This document shows positions 33,004 to 40,363 of a stretch of DNA of 64,000 bases, in pieces. Both the position numbers and the translations under genes were made by a program. How positions within the stretch are numbered: position 1 is the first letter of the stretch; the number at the start of each line of letters is the position of its first letter. Under the pieces are notes generated by a model. The model was given only the letters and a program-made list of their open reading frames with translations, was not told where the DNA came from and searched no databases. The stretch is from Candidatus Scybalocola faecigallinarum (lineage in GTDB: Bacteria > Bacillota > Clostridia > Lachnospirales > Lachnospiraceae), in assembly GCA_018711005.1 (NCBI GenBank), contig DVIT01000007.1, positions 1-64,000 of the forward strand, given 5' to 3'.

Positions 33004-34842
33004 ATGAATGTAAAGGGAAAACGACTGAAAAAGTTCAGGGATATTGCCCGGTTTTTAAAGGGCAATGGCCACTTTCTCGTCCTGGCCCTGGCTGCCGGGA
33101 TGCTGACGACCATGTTTAATGCCCTGACGCCCCAGATCATCCGCTATACGGTTGATCACCTGACCGGGGAAGGAACAGAGGACAGCGGGTTTTTCGGAAA
33201 GATTTTCGCACAGCTTTTAGGCACAGATATTCAGGGGAATTTTCTGATCATGGCCGCTGTAGCTGTGCTTGTCAGCGCTTCCTGCGCCGGCATATTTACC
33301 TATATCAGCAATGTGAGCCTGGCTAAAGGCTCTGAGGGATTTTTAAAAACAATGCGGGATCAGCTTTACCGCCATATCCAGCGCCTGCCCTACAGCTGGC
33401 ACGGCAAAAACCGCACCGGAGATATTATCCAGCGGTGTACCAATGACGTTGAGATCATCCGCCAGTTTATTTGCAGCCAGCTTATGGAAGTGATCCGGAT
33501 CGTCTTTCTGGTGATCCTGTATATGAGTATCATGTTTTCCATGAACGTGCAGCTGAGCCTGATCGCCGTGGCATTTATCCCTGTGGTGGTAGGCTATTCC
33601 CTCTACTTCTATTCAAAAATATCCAAAAGCTTCCTGGAAGCCGATGAGGCGGAAGGCGACCTGACGGCCAAAGTCCAGGAAAACCTTACCGGCGTGCGTG
33701 TTGTCCGTGCTTTTGGCCGGGAAATGTACGAGATCGACCGTTTTGATGAGAAAAACAACCGCTTTGCCAATCTTTGGATCCGTGTGGGACGGTTCATGAG
33801 CGTATACTGGGGCGCCGGAGATTTCCTTACAGGAATCCAGGCTGCAACCATCCTTATTACTGCAACCATTTTCACGGTACAGGGACAAATTTCCCTGGGT
33901 GATCTTATGGCATTTGTATCCTATAACGCATCTCTGTCCTGGCCTATCCGAAGCCTGGGGCGTGTATTATCCAATATGAGTAAGGCCGGCGTATCCATTG
34001 ACCGTGTCACTTACATTTTGGACGCCCGCGAGGAAATGGACGAGCCCTGGGAAAAAGAAGTGCCTATGGATAAAGACATTTCCTTTGAGCATGTACACTT
34101 TGCCTATGAACACGACGCTCCGGTACTGGATGACGTCAGCTTTACCATTCCCGCCGGAAGTACCTTTGCTATCCTTGGCGGCACAGGCAGCGGAAAATCC
34201 ACCATTGTCCATCTTCTGGACCGTCTCTACGATCTGGACGAAAACGATGGCCGCATCACCATCGGCGGCGTGGATCTCCGCAATATAAAGAAGGGATGGC
34301 TTAGAAAAAATATCGGCATGGTCTTACAGGAGCCCTTTTTATTCTCCCGGACTGTCGGCGAAAACATTGCCATTTCCAAAGAACATCCGGTATGGGATGA
34401 AATCCGGGCAGCGGCCGGGATTGCCTGTGTGGACGACGCCATCCTTCAGTTTGACGACGGCTACGAAACCATGGTAGGCGAACGGGGCGTTACACTGTCC
34501 GGCGGACAGAAACAAAGGGTAGCTATTGCCCGGATGCTTATGCAGAAAGCGCCGATCATGGTATTTGACGACTCTTTATCCGCTGTGGATGCAGAAACCG
34601 ATGTGAAGATCCGTACCGCCCTGAAAGAATCCATGGGCAAAAGCACCGTGATCCTCATTTCCCACCGTATCACAACACTGATGCAGGCAGATTGTATTAT
34701 GGTCCTGGACAAGGGCCGCATTGCGGAAATGGGCACCCACGAGGAGATGCTTAAGAAAAACGGCATTTACAGCAAGATTTATGACATTCAGATGAACATA
34801 GATGATGAACAGTTAAAGGAAGGAGGGGTTGTATGCGAATAG
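33004..34842 (+). CDS. ABC exporter subunit 1 (degenerate Walker B), BmrC-like
   Basis: A 612-residue half-transporter with six helices (residues 25-310) and an NBD (about 350-590). Walker A is GGTGSGKST, the signature is the canonical LSGGQKQRVAIARM, and Walker B reads MVFDDSLSAVD, with Asp where the catalytic Glu should be. The H-loop is ISHRITTL. This is the degenerate-site subunit of a heterodimeric multidrug-type exporter such as BmrC, LmrC or TM287. The start MNVKGKRLKKF follows ACGGAGGAGAGAACATT; an upstream frame passes through the leader region without a ribosome-binding site. It overlaps the next gene by ten bases. The likely function is drug or lipid efflux, induced through the leader. 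Confidence 0.93.
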   Translation: MNVKGKRLKKFRDIARFLKGNGHFLVLALAAGMLTTMFNALTPQIIRYTVDHLTGEGTEDSGFFGKIFAQLLGTDIQGNFLIMAAVAVLVSASCAGIFTYISNVSLAKGSEGFLKTMRDQLYRHIQRLPYSWHGKNRTGDIIQRCTNDVEIIRQFICSQLMEVIRIVFLVILYMSIMFSMNVQLSLIAVAFIPVVVGYSLYFYSKISKSFLEADEAEGDLTAKVQENLTGVRVVRAFGREMYEIDRFDEKNNRFANLWIRVGRFMSVYWGAGDFLTGIQAATILITATIFTVQGQISLGDLMAFVSYNASLSWPIRSLGRVLSNMSKAGVSIDRVTYILDAREEMDEPWEKEVPMDKDISFEHVHFAYEHDAPVLDDVSFTIPAGSTFAILGGTGSGKSTIVHLLDRLYDLDENDGRITIGGVDLRNIKKGWLRKNIGMVLQEPFLFSRTVGENIAISKEHPVWDEIRAAAGIACVDDAILQFDDGYETMVGERGVTLSGGQKQRVAIARMLMQKAPIMVFDDSLSAVDAETDVKIRTALKESMGKSTVILISHRITTLMQADCIMVLDKGRIAEMGTHEEMLKKNGIYSKIYDIQMNIDDEQLKEGGVVCE

Positions 34843-36665
34843 AAGAACAGGAGTATACAAAAAACTTTGACATACGCATCTGGAAACGGGTTCTGCCATT
34901 TTTAAAGCCCTTTAAGAAAACGGTGGCCATTATTTTGATCTTTAACCTGGTCTGCTCCATGGTAGACATTGCCCTGCCTTTGTTTCAAAGATACGCCATC
35001 AACCATTTTATAAATGAACAGACCCTTGACGGCATCTGGGGCTTTGGCCTTGTATACCTGATCGTTGTGGCATTCCAGTTTTTCAGTGTGGTTATGTTTA
35101 CCCGGGGCAGCGCTTCCCTGGAAATGTTTGTAAGCAAGACAATGAAACGGGCCTGCTTTGTCCATTTGCAGAAGCTTTCATTTTCTTATTATAATGTCAC
35201 TCCGGTAGGCTATATCCTGTCCCGTGTCATGAACGATACGGACCGGATTGCCGGAATGACGGCCTGGAACTTTACCGACATGCTGTGGGCGCTGGTGTAT
35301 GTGCTTGGGGTATTTATCGCCATGCTGGCCCTCAACTGGCAGCTGGCCCTGATCATTATGCTTATTGTTCCGGCCCTGGCCATACTGACCTGGTATTTCC
35401 AAAATAAAATCCTTAAATGGAACCGCCGTGTGCGCAAGATCAATTCCAAGATCACCAGCGGCTACAATGAAGGCATTATGGGCGCCCAGACTTCCAAAAC
35501 CCTTGTGATCGAGGACAAAAATCTGGAAGAATTTAAAGGCATGACCAGTGAAATGCGCACTGCCGCCGTAAAGGCAGCCCGCTTAAGCGCCGTTTACGTG
35601 CCACTGATCCTGTTCTGCGGCTCCCTGGCCACAGCCATTGTCCTTGGCCGGGGCGGTCAGATGGTTCTGGATCAAATGCTGCTTATTGGTACACTTTCGG
35701 CATTTACTTCCTATGCCGTAGGTATTTTCGAGCCAATCCAAATGCTGGCAAGAAACCTGGCAGAGCTTATTTCCATGCAGGCCAATATTGAGCGTGTCAT
35801 GACTCTGCTGGATCAGGAGCCGACAGTTTCCGATTCTCCGGAAGTTATTGAAAAATACGGAGACACCTTTCACCCGAAAAAAGAAAATTGGGAACCCATT
35901 AAAGGGGATATTGATTTTCAGGATGTATCCTTCCACTACCCCGACGGCTCTGAGGAAGTCCTCAGCCACTTTAACCTGAAGGTTCCCGCAGGAACGACTG
36001 TAGCCATTGTCGGAGAAACCGGCGCCGGAAAAAGCACCCTGGTCAACCTGGCCTGCCGTTTCTTTGAGCCAACCGGCGGACGGATCCTTATTGACGGAAA
36101 GGACTACCGGGAGCGGAGCCAGCTTTGGCTCCACAGCAATATCGGCTATGTGCTTCAAAGTCCCCATCTGTTTTCCGGGACCATTGAAGAAAATATCCGC
36201 TACGGCCGCCTGGATGCCACCGATGAAGAAATCCGCGCTGCGGCCAAAGCCGTATCCGCCGACCAGGTTGTGGCCAAGCTGGAAAAAGGCTACCAGACCG
36301 ATGTAGGTGAAGGCGGCAGCCGTCTTTCTACCGGTGAAAAACAGCTTATTTCCTTTGCCAGAGCCATTATTGCCGATCCGGCCATCTTTGTCCTGGATGA
36401 AGCCACATCCTCCATCGATACCCAGACAGAGCAGCTCATCCAGAAGGCCACAGAAAAACTGCTCCATGGCCGTACATCCTTTATCATTGCCCACCGTCTT
36501 TCCACCATCCGCCACGCGGATCTGATCCTTGTGGTGCGGGACGGAAAGATCATCGAACAGGGCCGGCACGAAGATCTGCTGGATCAGAAGGGGTATTACT
36601 ATCACCTTTGCAAACAGCAGTTCCAGGAGGAGCAGACGTTTGCGGAAAGTAACGAACAATTATAA
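34833..36665 (+). CDS. ABC exporter subunit 2 (catalytic), BmrD-like
   Basis: A 610-residue half-transporter, the partner of the preceding gene. It has six helices (residues 25-320), then the NBD with Walker A GETGAGKST, a non-canonical signature LSTGEKQLISFARA, and a canonical Walker [12 protein letters not shown] with Glu. Together the two proteins give one consensus and one degenerate ATP site: subunit 1 Walker motifs face the altered signature of subunit 2. That is how the heterodimeric class works. It starts inside the end of subunit 1 with GGAAGGAGGGGTTGT ahead. A terminator follows at 36741. Confidence 0.93.
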   Translation: MRIEEQEYTKNFDIRIWKRVLPFLKPFKKTVAIILIFNLVCSMVDIALPLFQRYAINHFINEQTLDGIWGFGLVYLIVVAFQFFSVVMFTRGSASLEMFVSKTMKRACFVHLQKLSFSYYNVTPVGYILSRVMNDTDRIAGMTAWNFTDMLWALVYVLGVFIAMLALNWQLALIIMLIVPALAILTWYFQNKILKWNRRVRKINSKITSGYNEGIMGAQTSKTLVIEDKNLEEFKGMTSEMRTAAVKAARLSAVYVPLILFCGSLATAIVLGRGGQMVLDQMLLIGTLSAFTSYAVGIFEPIQMLARNLAELISMQANIERVMTLLDQEPTVSDSPEVIEKYGDTFHPKKENWEPIKGDIDFQDVSFHYPDGSEEVLSHFNLKVPAGTTVAIVGETGAGKSTLVNLACRFFEPTGGRILIDGKDYRERSQLWLHSNIGYVLQSPHLFSGTIEENIRYGRLDATDEEIRAAAKAVSADQVVAKLEKGYQTDVGEGGSRLSTGEKQLISFARAIIADPAIFVLDEATSSIDTQTEQLIQKATEKLLHGRTSFIIAHRLSTIRHADLILVVRDGKIIEQGRHEDLLDQKGYYYHLCKQQFQEEQTFAESNEQL

Positions 36666-36740
36666 GTATACTATCCTACGACAGCACCGTGGCTGCCATG
36701 ATTGATTTTTTAATCTTCCAAAAATCCAGCCTTGCATTCA

Positions 36741-36786
36741 AAAATGCGTATTCCACAAGATTCTTTTCCTGTGGAGTACGCATTTT
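36741..36786 (+). terminator. Terminator of the ABC exporter operon
   Basis: The 16-base arms AAAATGCGTATTCCAC (36741-36756) and 36771-36786 pair with one mismatch, and TATAG follows. It closes the exporter operon 75 bases after the stop. Confidence 0.75.
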
Positions 36787-36871
36787 ATAGTCCCTTTACG
36801 GCATATAGCTTCCCAATCGCCACAATGACAGTAATCACCATCCTGCTACCAGTAGTGAATTAGAGATGTAG

Positions 36872-36900
36872 TTGACAATTTGACTCCTTGAGCATATAAT
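36872..36900 (+). promoter_or_regulatory. Perfect-consensus SigA promoter
   Basis: TTGACA at 36872-36877, exactly 17 bases, then TATAAT at 36895-36900. This is the best promoter in the window, yet no full-size gene lies downstream on this strand. It faces the convergent anti-sigma gene. Confidence 0.85.
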
Positions 36901-36906
36901 TACATC

Positions 36907-37050
36907 AGAATTGAAAGAGAGAACTCTTTGGAAGGAGTGGCATAATCTATGAAATATAGAGGTTGCCGCTCTTGATTTTTTTATAAGTATCACGAAACAT
37001 ACCAAGAGCCGGAAATACCTCCGTTTATGCGGTCTTCCGGCTCTCTTTTT
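36907..37050 (+). ncRNA. Orphan short transcript with 8-codon ORF
   Basis: Between the consensus promoter and a strong terminator is room for a transcript of about 145 nt. It has the small hairpin AGAG-AGAA-CTCT, then AAGGAG, then ATG (36950) reading MKYRGCRS and a stop. The terminator is AGAGCCGGAA (37005-37014) with TTCCGGCTCT (37035-37044), then CTTTTT. It could be a small RNA, a leader whose gene was deleted, or an antisense 3' regulator of the anti-sigma mRNA, whose stop codon it meets. No family recognised. Confidence 0.5.
37005..37050 (+). terminator. Terminator of the orphan transcript
   Basis: A 10-bp stem, AGAGCCGGAA with TTCCGGCTCT, with an inner CCG/CGG hairpin and a T5 run at 37046-37050 on the plus strand. 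On the minus strand no T run follows, so it mainly serves the short plus-strand unit. Confidence 0.8.
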
Positions 37051-37711
37051 ACTCTCCATATCTGTGATTATGCCCCTCGCCTTCACTGTGATGGCCTTGA
37101 GGCGTTTGGACGCTTTCCCCGCCAGATTCCTGAATGAAATCCGTTGTATCCACGGATTGGCCATCCTGTATGCTTCCATCATCTGCCGTAACATCATCGC
37201 CCAGCTGATACTGAATATTGTCGTAAGCGGATGTGTCCGCTGCCACAGCTTCCAGGATTTCCCTGCACCAGGCTTCATCCTCTCCGGAAACAGTCAATGT
37301 CAGTTCTCCAGTCTCCAAATCCCCTGCAGCTTCACCATCGCCAATAAGCTTTGCAACAGCATCTCCATAATCCATATGCACCACATCCGACACGCCGGCA
37401 AGAGCATTTCCCGACCGGTCAAAGCCCCGGGCCCCAACGACCTGTCCAAACCGGTTAATGCTTAATTCCACAGACATATCTCCATCCATACGAATATAAG
37501 CTGCAGGCGTTGTATACATATAATAACCGCCGGAAAAAACAATGACTATCAGACACAGCACTGCCGCCGCGATTCCGCCATATAAAGGCCGCCGCATTCT
37601 TCTGGGGGCATACACCTTCTTGCGCAAATATTCTTTTGTATGACGCTTTAATTGTTCTTCCGCATGGACAGAATCAAAAGCATCCTTCCAAAGTTCACTC
37701 ATTTGTCCCAT
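37049..37711 (-). CDS. RsgI-like anti-sigma factor with His-rich tail
   Basis: A 220-residue single-pass membrane protein. Residues 1-45 are cytoplasmic and would hold the sigma factor. One membrane helix follows (GGIAAAVLCLIVIVFSGGYYMY, about 45-66, quoted in two parts: GGIAAAVLCLIVIV, FSGGYYMY). The extracellular part begins with an RsgI-type segment, AYIRMDGDMSVELSINRFGQ. It ends in an acidic linker and the histidine-rich tail GHHSEGEGHNHRYGE. It overlaps the end of the sigma gene by 13 bases. The His tail, together with the Cys/His-rich protein upstream, makes metal sensing plausible, but that is inference. Confidence 0.8.
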   Translation of the reverse strand: MGQMSELWKDAFDSVHAEEQLKRHTKEYLRKKVYAPRRMRRPLYGGIAAAVLCLIVIVFSGGYYMYTTPAAYIRMDGDMSVELSINRFGQVVGARGFDRSGNALAGVSDVVHMDYGDAVAKLIGDGEAAGDLETGELTLTVSGEDEAWCREILEAVAADTSAYDNIQYQLGDDVTADDGSIQDGQSVDTTDFIQESGGESVQTPQGHHSEGEGHNHRYGE

Positions 37712-38184
37712 CCCCCTTCCAGCTGTTCCTTAAGAAGATTTCTGGCCCGGGCCAGCAGTGTATAGACTGTATTCACATTCTTTTTAAGGATATGGCTGAT
37801 CTCCACGGCGCTGTATTCCTCATAATAATAAAGATAGACCACATCCTTGTATTTTTCCGGCAACGCCAGCACTGCCTCCAGCACATCATATCCCGGATCC
37901 TCGGGGGATTTCCCGGCAATTTCCGCCGCCTGCTCCAAAGGTACGGTTTTCGCCCGAAAAAAGCTTTTTAAAAGATCTTTGCAGGCATTGATCGTCACCC
38001 GGATGATCCATGCTTTTTCATGGGCCTCGCTTTCAAAGGGTTCCGAGTGAAGAACATACTTTAAAAAGACCGTTTGGAAAATATCTTCCGTATCTGAATA
38101 ATTTTTCAAATGCACCATGCAGATCCGCCGTACTGTATCTGAATATAATTCAATGGCTCTTTCCGCATCTTCTTCACTGCGCAT
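37699..38184 (-). CDS. ECF-type RNA polymerase sigma factor
   Basis: A 161-residue sigma factor. Region 2 covers residues 8-75 (NYSDTEDIFQTVFLKYVLHS and KAWIIRVTINACKDLLKS) and region 4 covers about 100-155 (LPEKYKDVVYLYYYEEYSAVEISHIL, KKNVNTVYTLLARARNLLK). The start used is ATG 38182-38184, MRSEEDAERAIELYS, where similarity begins; a GTG at 38217 would add 11 residues. It is translated between a small secreted Cys/His-rich protein and its RsgI-like anti-sigma, all overlapping or nearly so. That is the usual ECF operon form, and autoregulation is likely. Confidence 0.9.
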   Translation of the reverse strand: MRSEEDAERAIELYSDTVRRICMVHLKNYSDTEDIFQTVFLKYVLHSEPFESEAHEKAWIIRVTINACKDLLKSFFRAKTVPLEQAAEIAGKSPEDPGYDVLEAVLALPEKYKDVVYLYYYEEYSAVEISHILKKNVNTVYTLLARARNLLKEQLEGGWDK

Positions 38185-38213
38185 ATCTTTGCTCACACCC
38201 TTTTTTATGCAGA

Positions 38214-38531
38214 TCACTCATGCCATCCGCCGTGATGGCTGCTGTGGTGGTCACTGCCGTAACCACCGGCACAGCTGCTGTTATAACAACTGCTGCTATA
38301 GCAGCTGCCGCTGTTGTGGCATCCTGTGGCGGAAGTGCTGTTTTGGCAGTCTCCGTTGCAGCCATCTACATGATGCCCGTAAGTGCAGCCTTCTGCATCA
38401 CTTTCCCATACAGTCTCCAGAGCCAGGTCCGTCGTGGCGCTGTCTCTCATCTGACCTGATGCAAATGCCGCAGTTCCTCCAAATACTGTCACCAAAAGTG
38501 CCGCTGTGATTCCCATGATCATTTTTTTCAT
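38214..38531 (-). CDS. Small secreted Cys/His/Ser-rich protein
   Basis: A 105-residue exported protein. The start MKKMIMGITAALLVTVFGGT follows TTGGAGGAATGTTTT, with signal peptide cleavage probably after AFA. The mature part is acidic at first, then has the repetitive tail CTYGHHVDGCNGDCQNS, CHNSGSCYSSSCYNSSCAGG and HHSSHHGGWHE. It holds eight cysteines and eight histidines. The composition suggests metal binding or a disulfide-rich surface protein; I know no family. It is the first gene of the sigma/anti-sigma operon, so it may be the sensor, the ligand or the main product. It overlaps the possible GTG start of the sigma gene. Confidence 0.7.
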   Translation of the reverse strand: MKKMIMGITAALLVTVFGGTAAFASGQMRDSATTDLALETVWESDAEGCTYGHHVDGCNGDCQNSTSATGCHNSGSCYSSSCYNSSCAGGYGSDHHSSHHGGWHE

Positions 38532-38678
38532 AAAACATTCCTCCAATCGCTTCATCTCCCGGGACGCCCGCCTGAGCTTTTTGATCAGGTTTGGCATCCC
38601 GGCTTTTTATCGTTTTCAATAGAGATACGATTGGAAAGGGGGAATCCTTTCAAAAATCCGAAAAAAATTCCAAAAAAA

Positions 38679-38714
38679 TTTCCCCCTGCCGGATCAGCAA
38701 TGGACAGGGGGAAA
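38679..38714 (-). terminator. Terminator after MATE gene
   Basis: A 10-bp stem, TTTCCCCCTG (38679-38688) with 38705-38714, and a 16-base loop. On the minus strand ATTTTTTTGG follows. It ends the MATE transcript before the sigma operon. Confidence 0.85.
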
Positions 38715-38749
38715 TGTCGCTGCTGTTCTCACCGTAAACGGCAGCATTT

Positions 38750-40123
38750 TCAGCGGTTTTCTTCCATCTGCACCGCTTTCTGCAAAGGATGAATATCCTT
38801 TTTAAACGTATATCTTAAGAAAAACGCGCACATTGCCGCTGATACCAGCTCCGCAACAGGAAAGCACCACCAGACATTCTCCAGATCCCCCGTTAAAGAA
38901 AGAAGAAAAGCGACCGGAAGCAGCACGATCAACTGTCGCACCAGAGAAATCCACAGGCTGAAAAATCCGTGGGACAATGCCTGAAATACAGAAGATGAAA
39001 CAATTGAAAATCCGGCAATTAAAAAGTGTACAGCGATTGTCCGAAGCGCCGGAACACCGATCGACAGCATATAGTCCGAAGCATTAAAAATTGAAAGCAG
39101 CTGCCCGGCAAACACTTCAAAAACGATAAATCCGATCACCATGATCCCAACCGCGTAGGCAATACTTAACTTTAAGGTCTTTACCATGCGGTCTGGCTTT
39201 TTAGCACCATAATTATAGGCAATAATAGGCACCATACCATTATTCATACCAAAAAGCGGCATAAAGACAAAGCTTTGCAGCTTAAAATAAACACCATAAA
39301 CCGCTGTCGCTGTTGTTGAAAATCCGATCAAAATTTTATTCATGCCAAAGGTCGTCACTGATCCGATGGATGCCATGATAATTGATGGAATACCTACCAT
39401 GTAAATATTTTTTATGATCGTCCCGCTTGGCCGGAATTTTTTTAAAGAAATGTGGATTTCACTGTTTTTCTTGATATTAATAACAATGCCGATAATTGCT
39501 GCCACGATCTGTCCGAAAACCGTTGCAATAGCTGCCCCGGCAACACCCATCTTCGGTACCCCAAACAATCCGAAAATAAATATAGGGTCAAAAATAATGT
39601 TAATAATTGCCCCTATCCCCTGGCTGATCATTGTATAAATTGTCCGCCCGGTAGCTTGAAGTAAACGTTCACATATGATCTGAAAAAACAGTCCAAATGA
39701 GAACACTGTACAAATCATCAGGTAAGTGGTTCCTCCCTCAACAATTTCCGGCACATCGGTCTGAACAAGAAAAAAGCTCCTTGAAAAAAAGATCCCGGCA
39801 ACTGCAAAAACAATATAACTGCATAACGCCAGAAACAGAGCATTAACCGCTGTCTTATTTGCCTTTTCGTAATTTTTTTCTCCCAGACTCTTTGACAACA
39901 GTGCATTAATACCAACTCCGGTTCCCGTAGACACCGCGATCATAAGATTCTGGGCCGGGAAAGCCAATGATACGGCTGTCAGCGCGTTTTCATTGAGCAT
40001 CGCCACAAACATGCTGTCAACAATGTTGTATAAAGCCTGCACCAGCATGGAAATCATGATTGGCACAGACATGGTCAGCAACAGACGGTTGACAGGCATA
40101 ACGCCCATTTTGTTTTCCTGCAT
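38750..40123 (-). CDS. MATE-family efflux transporter
   Basis: A 457-residue carrier with 12 hydrophobic segments and two repeated halves. Helix 1 and loop QENKMGVMPVNRLLLTMSVPIMISMLVQALYN (start of both lobes; family signature P-I-M) and GVGINALLSKSLGEKNYEKANKTA are typical of MATE exporters that use Na+ or H+ to expel cationic drugs or metabolites. The start MQENKMG follows AAGGGAGGAAATTT. The substrate is unknown. It is divergent from the PARG-ARH gene and has its own terminator. Confidence 0.92.
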   Translation of the reverse strand: MQENKMGVMPVNRLLLTMSVPIMISMLVQALYNIVDSMFVAMLNENALTAVSLAFPAQNLMIAVSTGTGVGINALLSKSLGEKNYEKANKTAVNALFLALCSYIVFAVAGIFFSRSFFLVQTDVPEIVEGGTTYLMICTVFSFGLFFQIICERLLQATGRTIYTMISQGIGAIINIIFDPIFIFGLFGVPKMGVAGAAIATVFGQIVAAIIGIVINIKKNSEIHISLKKFRPSGTIIKNIYMVGIPSIIMASIGSVTTFGMNKILIGFSTTATAVYGVYFKLQSFVFMPLFGMNNGMVPIIAYNYGAKKPDRMVKTLKLSIAYAVGIMVIGFIVFEVFAGQLLSIFNASDYMLSIGVPALRTIAVHFLIAGFSIVSSSVFQALSHGFFSLWISLVRQLIVLLPVAFLLSLTGDLENVWWCFPVAELVSAAMCAFFLRYTFKKDIHPLQKAVQMEENR

Positions 40124-40363
40124 AAATTTCCTCCCTTATCTTTGTAAAAATAATAGCTGCATTCAACTGCATCCTGTTTATTTTTTATCCGTTTTCTCTA
40201 CCAGATGCTCTTTAATTATATCCCGCCTCAAAAATGGTGTCAATGAATGGATTTCATATACCTTTTTACATTTTTATGCTATGATAGATATATGAAACAA
40301 GTGGAGTCTCACGCCCATTTGTCAGGCACTTATCATATAACCAGCGGAGGAATGGAAATTTTT

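Noticed and set aside
35583-36659. 358-codon open frame on the minus strand
   Set aside because: It is antisense to the second exporter subunit, has no ribosome-binding site or family motifs, and reflects high third-position GC of the real gene.
36835-37278. 147-codon frame on the minus strand
   Set aside because: It overlaps the RsgI-like gene in another frame and runs through the orphan promoter and terminator; not a protein gene.
38174-38365. Alanine/threonine-rich 63-codon frame
   Set aside because: It lies in another frame over the Cys/His-rich gene and the sigma start; the repeat-like composition comes from the Ser/Cys/His codons of the real gene.
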